Shown here: positions 1 through 6,252 of the stretch, in pieces
How positions within the stretch are numbered: the stretch's first letter is position 1
Layout: each line of letters opens with the position of its first letter
Position numbers and translations under genes: made by a program
Assembly (NCBI GenBank): GCA_018240935.1
Contig: JAFEEV010000037.1
Span: forward strand, 1-11,154
Length of the DNA stretch: 11,154 nt
Origin: Pseudomonadota bacterium
GTDB lineage: Bacteria; Pseudomonadota; Gammaproteobacteria; Burkholderiales; Nitrosomonadaceae
Direction: 5' to 3'
The notes under the pieces: generated by a model
The model's input: only the letters and a program-made list of their open reading frames with translations
Told to the model about the DNA's origin: nothing
The model's database searches: none

Positions 1-8
1 CAAAAGGA

Positions 9-788
9 TCAGCCAAATTTACCGGTAATGTAATCTTCGGTTTCTCTTTGCTTGGGTTTGGTGAAGATCGTGGCGGTATCGTCAAACTCGATCAGCTCTC
101 CTAGGTACATATAAGCGGTGTAATCGGAAACACGCGCGGCCTGTTGCATGTTATGCGTGACAATCGCAATGGTGTAGTCCTGTTTCAATTGAAAGATCAA
201 ATCTTCGATGCGCGCGGTAGAGATCGGATCGAGCGCGGAAGTCGGCTCATCGAACAACACCACCTCGGGTTTCACCGCAATTGTGCGGGCCATGCAGAGG
301 CGTTGCTGCTGACCGCCGGAAAGACTGGTGCCGCTCTGATCCAATTTATCCTTCACCTCTTCCCACAGCGCAGCTTTTTGTAATGCCCATTCCACCCGTT
401 CGGCCAAATCACAGCGGTTTAACGATTCATAGAGTTTTACGCCAAACGCCACGTTATCGAAAATCGACATCGGAAACGGTGTCGGCTTCTGAAATACCAT
501 TCCCATTTTGGCGCGCAAGCAATTTAAATCCTGCGCTTTATCGAGAATATTGAAACCGTCCATCAAGATTTCTCCTTTGGCGATCTGGCTCGGATACAGT
601 TGATACATGCGATTCATCGTACGCAACAGCGTCGATTTGCCGCAACCGGAAGGACCGATGAAGGCGGTGATCTTGTTTTTCCGGATCTGCATACTGATCG
701 ACTTCAGCGCATGAAATCTGTCGTAATAAAAATTCAGATCGTTGACGGTGATTTTGGCAACATCCGGTTGAGAATGAGGAATAGTCAT
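9..788 (-). CDS. pstB: Phosphate ABC transporter ATP-binding protein PstB
   Basis: ATPase of the high-affinity phosphate importer. It works as a dimer on the cytoplasmic face of the PstC-PstA channel and hydrolyses ATP to drive phosphate uptake. All ABC motifs are visible (numbered from my start): Walker A GPSGCGKST at about 45-53, Q-loop Gln near 100, signature LSGGQQQ at about 156-162, Walker B VVLFDEP at about 176-182, and the switch His in THNMQQ near 212. I chose the ATG at 788 (MTIPHSQP, 259 aa, close to E. coli PstB at 257). The longer reading to 839 would need a TTG start inside pstA. No clear Shine-Dalgarno is seen, and the start lies 13 bp after the pstA stop, so translational coupling is likely. 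It is the last complete gene; only 8 bases follow the stop, so any phoU would lie outside the window. Confidence 0.97.
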   Translation of the reverse strand: MTIPHSQPDVAKITVNDLNFYYDRFHALKSISMQIRKNKITAFIGPSGCGKSTLLRTMNRMYQLYPSQIAKGEILMDGFNILDKAQDLNCLRAKMGMVFQKPTPFPMSIFDNVAFGVKLYESLNRCDLAERVEWALQKAALWEEVKDKLDQSGTSLSGGQQQRLCMARTIAVKPEVVLFDEPTSALDPISTARIEDLIFQLKQDYTIAIVTHNMQQAARVSDYTAYMYLGELIEFDDTATIFTKPKQRETEDYITGKFG

Positions 789-801
789 GGTTGTTTTCAA
801 C

Positions 802-1641
802 TTAAAAGTCACGCTTGCGCAAAAAAATACGCGCAGCAATATTCAATCCGAGAACGCTCAGGGTGATCAATAACGCGCCGGCCCAAGCCAATTCTTGCCA
901 GTATTCGTAAGGGCTCATGGCAAACTGGAAGATAACGACCGGTAAATTAGCCATCGGGCGGCTCATATCATCGTTCCAGAATTGATTGTTGAGCGCGGTA
1001 AACAGTAGCGGCGCGGTTTCGCCGCTGATGCGCGCAACCGCCAATAAAATGCCGGTCATGATGCCCACTTTGGAAGCGCGCCAGGTCACGAGTGTAATCA
1101 CTTTCCACTGCGGCGCGCCCAATGCGATCGCGGCCTCGCGCAAACTGTTGGGAACCAGCCGCAGCATATCCTCGGTGGTGCGCACGACCACTGGAATTAC
1201 GATCAATGACAACGCCAGTGCGCCGGCCCAGCCAGAAAAATGCCCCACCTTGGCGACATACACCGTATAAACAAAAAGACCGATGACAATGGAGGGCGCG
1301 GACAGCAAAATATCGTTCACAAAGCGCGTAGCCGGCGCCAGCCAGCCGCGTTGGCCAAACTCTGCCAGATAAGTGCCGGCCATAATCCCGACCGGCGTGC
1401 CGATCAATGTCGCCAGTGTCACCATGACCAGGCTGCCGGCGATCGCATTTAACAAACCGCCGCTATCGCCCGGTGACGGTGGCATTTGGGTAAAAATAGT
1501 GAGACTGATACCGCCCATCCCTTTGTCGAACAGTGTCAGCAAAATCCAGAACAACCAGAACAAACCGAACACCATCGCCAGCACCGAACCCGTCAGGTTG
1601 ATTGCGTTAATGATGCGGCGGCGGGTATAAATGGAAATCAT
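802..1641 (-). CDS. pstA: Phosphate ABC transporter permease PstA
   Basis: Inner-membrane permease that forms the phosphate channel with PstC. The 279-aa length is normal for PstA. A transmembrane helix lies at about residues 14-38, followed by a periplasmic stretch (FTQMPPSPGDSGGLLNAI) typical of the family. The ABC-permease EAA-type coupling loop reads REAAIALGAPQWKVI, and further hydrophobic helices run to the basic C-terminus. The ATG at 1641 is preceded by AGGA at 1649-1652 with 7 nt spacing. This ribosome binding site overlaps the pstC stop codon, so the two genes are in one transcript and probably translationally coupled. Upstream is pstC and downstream is pstB, the standard order. I see no truncation or missing motif. 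Confidence 0.97.
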   Translation of the reverse strand: MISIYTRRRIINAINLTGSVLAMVFGLFWLFWILLTLFDKGMGGISLTIFTQMPPSPGDSGGLLNAIAGSLVMVTLATLIGTPVGIMAGTYLAEFGQRGWLAPATRFVNDILLSAPSIVIGLFVYTVYVAKVGHFSGWAGALALSLIVIPVVVRTTEDMLRLVPNSLREAAIALGAPQWKVITLVTWRASKVGIMTGILLAVARISGETAPLLFTALNNQFWNDDMSRPMANLPVVIFQFAMSPYEYWQELAWAGALLITLSVLGLNIAARIFLRKRDF

Positions 1642-1650
1642 AATACGGTC

Positions 1651-2613
1651 CTAAGCAACGGCGCCTTCGCGTTTTTTCAATTGCAGCAAAAGAATCTTGG
1701 AGCAAGCCAGCACGACAAACGTGATCAGGAACAAAATCAGCCCCAACTCGATCAACGCCGCCGTATATAAATCGCCGTCGGCTTCGGTGAATTCATTGGC
1801 CAATGCCGAGGCGATGCTGTTTCCCGGCATGAAAAGAGACGCATGCAGCTGATGCGCGTTGCCGATCACGAAAGTAACCGCCATCGTCTCCCCCAAGGCG
1901 CGGCCAAACCCCAGCATGATTCCGCCGACTACACCGCTCTTGGTATACGGGAGCACTACGCGCCAAATCACTTCCCAGGTGGTAGCGCCGAGCGCATAAG
2001 CCGATTCTTTCAGTAACGGCGGCACAACCTCGAATACATCGCGCATCACCGAAGCGATAAAAGGAATCACCATGATCGCCAGGATAATACCGGCTGTCAG
2101 CATACCGATTCCCATGACGGCGCCTTCGAACAAGAAACCGATTCCGGCCACCTCTCCCAATGTGCTTTGAATCGCTGGCTGTATATGTTTGGCAAAAAAA
2201 GGCGCAAACACGAATAAACCCCACATGCCGTAAATAATGCTGGGAATACCCGCGAGCAGTTCGATTGCCGTCCCCAGCGGGCGGCGCAACCAAGGCGGAG
2301 ACAGCTCGGTCAGAAACAGCGCGATGCCGAAACTGACTGGAATACCGATCGATAATGCAATCAGCGAGGTTATCAATGTGCCGGTGATGGGCACCAGCGC
2401 CCCGAATTTTTCCGTGACCGGATTCCACTGCGTGCTGAATAGAAAATCGAAACCAAACGCCTGTATTGCCGGCCAGCTGCCAATCAGTAACGAACCGATC
2501 AAAGCAGCCAGCAGCAAGAAAACAATGACAGTGAAAAACCAAGTCGCCTGGCGAAAAACCCGATCGAACAACTGTTGCCTTTTTAATTGTGCAACGGAGT
2601 GTGCTGTAGACAT
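1651..2613 (-). CDS. pstC: Phosphate ABC transporter permease PstC
   Basis: Second inner-membrane permease of the phosphate importer, paired with PstA. From the ATG at 2613 (MSTAHSVAQLKR) it is 320 aa, close to E. coli PstC at 319. The first membrane helix is at about residues 25-47, followed by the family-typical SWPAIQAFGFDFLF. The coupling loop reads KESAYALGATTWEVIWRV, then GRALGETMAVTFVIGNA. An in-frame ATG at 2688 would add 25 residues. I prefer 2613 because the extension has no counterpart in the usual PstC N-terminus, but neither start has a convincing Shine-Dalgarno, so this is open. The gap after pstS is 110 bp (35 bp if the long start is used), wider than between the other pst genes. 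No promoter or Pho box was seen in that gap. Confidence 0.95.
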   Translation of the reverse strand: MSTAHSVAQLKRQQLFDRVFRQATWFFTVIVFLLLAALIGSLLIGSWPAIQAFGFDFLFSTQWNPVTEKFGALVPITGTLITSLIALSIGIPVSFGIALFLTELSPPWLRRPLGTAIELLAGIPSIIYGMWGLFVFAPFFAKHIQPAIQSTLGEVAGIGFLFEGAVMGIGMLTAGIILAIMVIPFIASVMRDVFEVVPPLLKESAYALGATTWEVIWRVVLPYTKSGVVGGIMLGFGRALGETMAVTFVIGNAHQLHASLFMPGNSIASALANEFTEADGDLYTAALIELGLILFLITFVVLACSKILLLQLKKREGAVA

Positions 2614-2723
2614 CGTTTTTGCCGCGCCGGATTGAAACCGTGCGAGGCTTATTTTAGTAATAACCGCTAGCAGAAAATGATGACGCATGGTGTAGTAGGC
2701 AATCTTGGATTCTTGACTGAGGA

Positions 2724-3767
2724 TTATTGCGCTGAGTAAATGGCTTGACCTGATTTGCTCTTGATCCTCGTTCTCCAGGAATCTTCGATCAACTTCACGA
2801 TGTTATCCGGCAACGGAATATAATCGAGTTCCAACGCCATCCCGTCGCCGTGCGCATAAGCCCACTCAAAGAACTTCAATACTTCCAGCGCCTGCCCGGG
2901 GTTATCCTGCGTTTGATGCATCAGGACAAACGTAGCGCCGGTGATGGGCCAGCTCTCTTGTCCGGGTTTGTGGGTGAGAATCTCGTAAAACCCCGTATTC
3001 TTGTCCCACTGTGTATTAACGGCAGCCGCCCTGAAACTGTCTTCAACCGGTGTGACGAAAGCACCGTCGCGGTTCTGCAACTGCACATAACGCATTTTGT
3101 TCTGCTTCACATACGCCGCTTCGACGTAACCGATCGAATTCTTGATTTGCTTGACAAAATTGGCCACGCCTTCATTGCCCTTGCCGCCTGTACCGATAGG
3201 CCAGGCCACGGAGGCATCGGCACCGATTTTTTCTTTCCATTCCGGACTCACCTTACTCAAATAATCGGTAAACAAGAATGTCGTGCCGGAACCATCCGCA
3301 CGGTGCACCACCGCAATGTTACTGGCCGGCAAGTTAATGTCATTATTTAAACCGGCAATCGCCGGATCATTCCATTGCTTGATTTTGCCGAGAAAAATAT
3401 CGGCTAATACCGCTCCGGTCAGTTTGAGCTGACCTTCTTTCAGGCCATCGATATTGATCACCGGCACAACGCCGCCGATGACCGTAGGAAACTGCGTCAA
3501 GCCGTTCTTTTCCAGTTCCTCGACCGTGAGCGGTTTGTCCGATGCGCCGAAATCAACCGTCTTGGCTTTGATTTGCTTGATGCCGCCGCCGGAGCCGATG
3601 GATTGATAATTCAACCGGATTCCGGTCGATTTTTTATAGGCATCGGCCCATTTGGCGTAAACCGGATAAGGAAAAGTCGCACCGGCGCCGGTAATATCCG
3701 CGGCAAACGCGGGCGTGGTAAGAAATAAGGCTGCGGAAACGAGCATCAGGCTCAATTGCGGTTTCAT
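2724..3767 (-). CDS. pstS: Periplasmic phosphate-binding protein PstS
   Basis: Periplasmic binding protein that captures orthophosphate and delivers it to PstC-PstA. The 347-aa product has a Sec signal peptide with predicted cleavage after AFA (about residue 22). The mature protein opens ADITGAGATFPYPVYAKWAD, nearly identical to the start of known PstS proteins. Family phosphate-site segments are visible: TGAGATFP, GSGGG, VDFGASD and HRADGSGTTFLF. The ATG at 3767 is preceded by GGAGA at 3775-3779 with 7 nt spacing. A strong Pho box lies about 60 bp upstream, so expression should be under PhoB control. It is the first gene of the pstSCAB unit. There is no lipobox, so it is probably a soluble periplasmic protein. 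Confidence 0.98.
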   Translation of the reverse strand: MKPQLSLMLVSAALFLTTPAFAADITGAGATFPYPVYAKWADAYKKSTGIRLNYQSIGSGGGIKQIKAKTVDFGASDKPLTVEELEKNGLTQFPTVIGGVVPVINIDGLKEGQLKLTGAVLADIFLGKIKQWNDPAIAGLNNDINLPASNIAVVHRADGSGTTFLFTDYLSKVSPEWKEKIGADASVAWPIGTGGKGNEGVANFVKQIKNSIGYVEAAYVKQNKMRYVQLQNRDGAFVTPVEDSFRAAAVNTQWDKNTGFYEILTHKPGQESWPITGATFVLMHQTQDNPGQALEVLKFFEWAYAHGDGMALELDYIPLPDNIVKLIEDSWRTRIKSKSGQAIYSAQ

Positions 3768-3774
3768 CTAACAT

Positions 3775-3779
3775 TCTCC
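3775..3779 (-). promoter_or_regulatory. Ribosome binding site of pstS
   Basis: GGAGA on the minus strand, 7 nt before the ATG at 3767. It is a good match to the anti-Shine-Dalgarno and supports the chosen pstS start. Confidence 0.8.
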
Positions 3780-3809
3780 GATCAAAAAATAAAATTCCTC
3801 ATAGGAAAA

Positions 3810-3815
3810 ATCTTA
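3810..3815 (-). promoter_or_regulatory. Putative -10 element of the pstS promoter
   Basis: TAAGAT on the minus strand, 4 of 6 matches to TATAAT. It sits 10 bp downstream of the second Pho half-site, the position expected when PhoB replaces the -35 contact. A short inverted repeat TTCCT-cat-AGGAA (3795-3807) follows in the leader. The start point is inferred only. Confidence 0.5.
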
Positions 3816-3825
3816 ATCAACCAGC

Positions 3826-3843
3826 ATGACAGAATGATGACAA
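3826..3843 (-). promoter_or_regulatory. Pho box upstream of pstS
   Basis: The minus strand reads TTGTCATCATTCTGTCAT: two perfect TGTCAT half-sites whose starts are 11 bp apart, matching the E. coli PhoB box CTGTCATAWAWCTGTCAY in layout. It lies about 60 bp before the pstS ATG with a -10-like hexamer 10 bp downstream, which fits a PhoB-activated promoter. The upstream flank AACGTAAT (3843-3850) is shared with the beta-helix gene promoter. Confidence 0.88.
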
Positions 3844-3860
3844 TTACGTTGCATATGAAA

Positions 3861-3899
3861 ATCTCCCGGACAGCTTACCGATGGCAGCGGCCGGGAGAT
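3861..3899 (-). terminator. Stem-loop with short T-run upstream of the pstS promoter
   Basis: Perfect 9-bp inverted repeat: ATCTCCCGG at 3861-3869 and CCGGGAGAT at 3891-3899, with a 21-nt loop. Read on the minus strand, the second arm ends in GATTTTC, a short T-run. It lies between the end of the beta-helix gene and the pstS Pho box, where it could stop or reduce read-through into pst. The long loop and weak T-run make this a weak intrinsic terminator at best. It may instead be a processing or protein-binding site. Confidence 0.35.
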
Positions 3900-3938
3900 G
3901 GACTACGAGAAGAGGTGAAACACAGAAAAGAAACATAG

Positions 3939-4051
3939 AACCCAATTCAAAACGCTCCCGATCTCACGGATCGTTGTGACACTTTCAAGCGCGAAAGTGC
4001 TTGGGTTAAGCGGTTTATCTACATTAACTCGAGGGGAGCGTAGATGACTAC
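3939..4051. other. Intergenic block of overlapping inverted repeats
   Basis: Non-coding block in the 299-bp gap (3768-4066) between the beta-helix gene and pstS. Complementary segments seen are: AACCCAA 3939-3945 with TTGGGTT 4001-4007; CGATC 3959-3963 with GATCG 3969-3973; CACTTTC 3980-3986 with GAAAGTG 3993-3999; ACGCTCCC 3952-3959 with GGGAGCGT 4034-4041; ATCTAC 4017-4022 with GTAGAT 4040-4045; and GTAG 4040-4043 with CTAC 4048-4051. The first three could form a three-way junction of about 69 nt. The ACGCTCCC pairing crosses the AACCCAA pairing, so the two are alternatives or form a pseudoknot. There is no T-run right after the compact hairpins. It could be a structured 3' UTR, a small RNA or a remnant repeat element; strand and function are unknown. 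Confidence 0.45.
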
Positions 4052-4066
4052 TGCAACTAGTATGAT

Positions 4067-5665
4067 TTAAAACCGGAACGTCCATTCCTTGGTCCAATCA
4101 TGGCTCGCATCCTTAAATGCACCGGCATAATCGACCACATCGAAAAAGGCATCGCCCACTGCCGCACCGCCCAATGTCAATGGCGAACCGGTTTTCGGTA
4201 AGTAACCATCCAACAGCGGATCTTCCGCTTTGTTGCCGGATTGCGACAAGAACCAATCCGACACGGAGAATGTGTGACCGTCACCATCCTTGAAATTATT
4301 GGCGCATTGAACAAACGAGTTCTGCATCGTCAATTCGCCCGTCAAGCTGCCCGGAGAACCGGCGTTGGCATATGTCGATGCGCTATCGATCCGCACGCAA
4401 ACCGGCGATCCGGCCACCACCGAATTCCAAATATTGCCTGCTGTGCCGCGGCGCAGCAAAATGCCTTCCGTGGCACCGGTATCGTTACGTCCGATGATGG
4501 TGAAATTGGATAAAACAGGATGCGCACGCGGCAAGCTGTCGTGATTTTTCTCGTTGTTGTCGGCTTCGATACCGCGATCACCGATTCCTGGCGATTGTTT
4601 GATCAGAACAAACTGTGTGCGCCCCTTAAAACCACTGGTCCAATCGAAAGCATCATCACGATTATCGGTCAATACCAAATGCTTCATGTTGACCGTACCG
4701 CCGAACATTTCCACACCGTCGTCCAAACCGGAATGAACTTGCACGTAATCAATCTTCGTGCCTGAACCGACACCCATCAGCGTCAAGCCATTGAGTTCTT
4801 CGTCCGGGCGAACGGCAAATCCGGCGAAAAGAATTTGCGTGTACTTAACGACACCGCTGTTATCCGTTGGATTATTGCCGCCAAAAAATTCCGAGGTAAT
4901 CGCTTCGAACGGTGCTTCACACAGCGCCACTCCCGCATTACAACCGTTGATCGGCGCATTGCCGGCGATCAGCAAACCGCCCCACTCACCGGGTGATTGT
5001 TGCAACGGACCGGACATCACGATCGGATTATCCGGCGTTCCTTCCGCCATGATCTTGGAACCGCGTCTTACAAACAGATAATCCGCACCCGATTCACCGA
5101 AAATTTTGGTGCCCGGATTAATGGTGAGCGTTGTACTCTGCGCGTTATCACCGCCGACATAAACACCGCCCGACAAAATCCAGTTGATGTTCTTAGTCAG
5201 TGTGGCATTGGTTTTAATTTCACCGCTTAAGACACAGGAACCAGCAGTAGGTCCCGCCGCCGCAAAGCCTGGACAACCCTGGAAAGCGTTATTGACCAGT
5301 TGATCCACGGTAAAACGCAATGGATTGGATCCGGGCACCAATTTCAATTTGGCGTAGAAATCATCCGCCCCGACGGTAACTGAAGCGATATGCACTGCGC
5401 TGGTATCGGAATCGAATACATTACGCTGGCCTGTTGTAGCCGCAATAGGACTCGCTGCGATCAATTGCAAATCGCTCCCGCTCAACTGCAATTGCGCGCT
5501 GTAAAAAGAAGAAGTGCTGCCGCTCAGTACTTCCACGACCGGCAGATTGACGATACCGCTCGCCGGATCGAAAGTTGCGGTTGCTGCGTGCCCGTTCAGC
5601 GCCGCACTACCCAGTAGCGCAACGGACGCCGTGATTAATTTTTTTATAGGATTTGATTTGAACAT
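4067..5665 (-). CDS. Secreted beta-helix-type protein of unknown function, probably phosphate-regulated
   Basis: A 532-aa exported protein. A signal peptide covers residues 1 to about 27, with predicted cleavage after GHA. A first beta-rich domain at about 28-115 (FDPASGIVNLPVVEV) is followed by a longer domain from about 150 to the end. This second domain resembles a family common in Bacteroidetes and Gammaproteobacteria with parallel beta-helix character: NWILSGGVYVGG, LTINPGTKIFG, GEWGGLLIAGNAPI, ELNGLTLMGVGSGTKIDYVQV and GLDDGVEMFGGTVNMKHL. Asp-rich turns (D315, D316, D337, D338, D341) could bind a metal, which is inference. Six Cys (131, 144, 242, 249, 423, 454) could form three disulfides, as expected outside the cytoplasm. 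There is no lipobox. It ends in WTFRF. The ATG at 5663-5665 has GAGG at 5676-5679, 10 nt upstream. A Pho-box-like site lies just upstream, a receptor gene lies two genes further upstream, and pstS lies downstream. No catalytic function can be named. Confidence 0.9.
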   Translation of the reverse strand: MFKSNPIKKLITASVALLGSAALNGHAATATFDPASGIVNLPVVEVLSGSTSSFYSAQLQLSGSDLQLIAASPIAATTGQRNVFDSDTSAVHIASVTVGADDFYAKLKLVPGSNPLRFTVDQLVNNAFQGCPGFAAAGPTAGSCVLSGEIKTNATLTKNINWILSGGVYVGGDNAQSTTLTINPGTKIFGESGADYLFVRRGSKIMAEGTPDNPIVMSGPLQQSPGEWGGLLIAGNAPINGCNAGVALCEAPFEAITSEFFGGNNPTDNSGVVKYTQILFAGFAVRPDEELNGLTLMGVGSGTKIDYVQVHSGLDDGVEMFGGTVNMKHLVLTDNRDDAFDWTSGFKGRTQFVLIKQSPGIGDRGIEADNNEKNHDSLPRAHPVLSNFTIIGRNDTGATEGILLRRGTAGNIWNSVVAGSPVCVRIDSASTYANAGSPGSLTGELTMQNSFVQCANNFKDGDGHTFSVSDWFLSQSGNKAEDPLLDGYLPKTGSPLTLGGAAVGDAFFDVVDYAGAFKDASHDWTKEWTFRF

Positions 5666-5701
5666 TATTTACTTACCTCAACGTTTTATTTAGGGTAAGC
5701 A

Positions 5702-5707
5702 AATCTA
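5702..5707 (-). promoter_or_regulatory. Putative -10 element of the beta-helix gene promoter
   Basis: TAGATT on the minus strand, only 3 of 6 matches to TATAAT. It lies exactly 10 bp downstream of the TGTCAT half-site, the same spacing as in the pstS promoter. Position supports it more than sequence. The leader to the ATG would be about 30-35 nt. It contains an inverted repeat, GGTAAG 5694-5699 with CTTACC 5672-5677, that overlaps the ribosome binding site. Confidence 0.35.
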
Positions 5708-5717
5708 TCAAGCCAAC

Positions 5718-5735
5718 ATGACAGAGGTATTACGT
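5718..5735 (-). promoter_or_regulatory. Pho-box-like site upstream of the beta-helix gene
   Basis: The minus strand reads ACGTAATACCTCTGTCAT: one perfect TGTCAT half-site with a degenerate CGTAAT (4 of 6) 11 bp upstream. On its own this is a moderate Pho box. It is strengthened by flanks shared with the pstS operator: AACGTAAT and TTTTCAT upstream, TGTCATG(C/T)TGG downstream. It lies about 55 bp before the ATG of the beta-helix gene. PhoB binding is therefore likely, but possibly weaker than at pstS. Confidence 0.65.
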
Positions 5736-5760
5736 TAACATGAAAAGATATATTGCCACC

Positions 5761-5774
5761 CCGCAGGCTTGCGG
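5761..5774. repeat. Short hairpin between the DUF2845-like gene and the beta-helix promoter
   Basis: CCGCA-ggct-TGCGG, a 5-bp perfect stem with a 4-nt loop. On the minus strand no T-run follows it, so it is not a convincing terminator for the upstream gene. It may simply insulate the promoter. Confidence 0.3.
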
Positions 5775-5803
5775 ATAAAAGTCATGCGTTTGAAAAACAT
5801 ATG

Positions 5804-5821
5804 AATCATTACCGGATGATT
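5804..5821 (-). terminator. Weak terminator-like hairpin at the stop of the DUF2845-like gene
   Basis: AATCAT-taccgg-ATGATT, a 6-bp AT-rich stem that overlaps the TAA stop at 5820-5822. On the minus strand a TTTTT run begins about 8 nt after the stem. The stem is weak and the spacing too long for a classical intrinsic terminator, so the call is tentative. Confidence 0.25.
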
Positions 5822-6107
5822 AAAACCGGGTCCAATGATCCGCAACAATTTGCCCGTTTTCGATGATGAAACGGTAGTTATAGTCTTCGATACGATAAGT
5901 CCAGACTTCCCGCTTGATAGAGATAATTCCGCCGAATGCCCGGGTTTGCACAACGCCCAGATCGGTCCGGATATGCGGCTCGCCCATATTGAGTAACAAC
6001 TTGTCCGCCAAATCACCTTTGGAAATGATGTTGCCGTTGGGTGCGCGAAAACCGCTCAACAACACAACCAACGCAACCGCAACGCACAAAAGGAAGAATT
6101 TTTTCAT
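5820..6107 (-). CDS. Small exported DUF2845-like protein
   Basis: A 95-aa protein with an N-terminal signal sequence or membrane anchor (residues about 1-20, MKKFFLLCVAVALVVLLSGF) and a small mature domain. The order of motifs (ISKGDLADKLLLNMGEP near 28-44, then EVWTYR near 68-72 and RFIIENGQIV near 79-88) is that of DUF2845. These are short periplasmic proteins resembling the SmpA/BamE-type fold, with no established function. There is no lipobox Cys. The ATG at 6105-6107 has GAGGA at 6115-6119, 7 nt upstream, and this ribosome binding site is one arm of a long inverted repeat. It sits between the TonB-dependent receptor and the beta-helix gene, all on one strand, so it may be an envelope accessory of that system; that is inference. 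Confidence 0.85.
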   Translation of the reverse strand: MKKFFLLCVAVALVVLLSGFRAPNGNIISKGDLADKLLLNMGEPHIRTDLGVVQTRAFGGIISIKREVWTYRIEDYNYRFIIENGQIVADHWTRF

Positions 6108-6114
6108 GAAGTAA

Positions 6115-6181
6115 TCCTCGGTAAAAGTGGTTCGTCCGCGCGGAAAACTTCCCGCTGCCGGATATCACTTTAACCCGAGGA
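6115..6181 (-). promoter_or_regulatory. Inverted repeat that would mask the ribosome binding site of the DUF2845-like gene
   Basis: On the minus-strand transcript, TCCTCGGGTTAAAGTG (from 6181-6166) can pair with CACTTTTACCGAGGA (from 6129-6115). This gives 7 bp, a one-base bulge, 1 bp, a T-T mismatch and 6 bp, with a 36-nt loop that itself contains the palindrome TCCGCGCGGA (6135-6144). The 3' arm includes the GAGGA Shine-Dalgarno. The structure could repress translation or, less likely without a T-run, end the receptor transcript. It is too short and simple to assign to a known riboswitch class. Confidence 0.5.
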
Positions 6182-6194
6182 AAATTAATGCAGA

Positions 6195-6242
6195 CTGAAC
6201 CGGTGCAAGCGTTTATCAGCCACGCAAGAGATCCCGGTTCAG
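6195..6242 (-). other. Stem-loop just after the TonB-dependent receptor gene
   Basis: Perfect 9-bp inverted repeat: CTGAACCGG at 6195-6203 and CCGGTTCAG at 6234-6242, with a 30-nt loop that can form a further 4-bp stem (GCGT/ACGC). It starts about 10 nt after the receptor stop codon. There is no T-run directly after the stem; ATTTTCC comes about 8 nt later. It probably protects the 3' end or is an imperfect terminator. Confidence 0.4.
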
Positions 6243-6252
6243 AAAAGCTGTA

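Noticed and set aside
786..804. Tiny hairpin GTTG-AAAA-CAAC between pstA and pstB
   Set aside because: A 4-bp stem is too weak to call a regulatory element.
1793..2542. 249-aa minus-strand open frame within pstC
   Set aside because: Out-of-frame shadow of a clearly intact pstC.
2614..2723. Possible separate promoter or terminator between pstS and pstC
   Set aside because: Only short weak complementarities (for example TTATT/AATAA) and no T-run, Pho half-sites or clear -35/-10.
3939..4007. Cloverleaf-like fold with a 7-bp closing stem that resembles a tRNA
   Set aside because: About 69 nt, only two internal arms, no T-loop or D-loop consensus and no CCA-type end on either strand.
3903..4097. 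64-aa minus-strand open frame overlapping the end of the beta-helix gene
   Set aside because: It starts inside the beta-helix coding region in another frame, has no ribosome binding site and runs through the inverted-repeat block; no recognisable domain.
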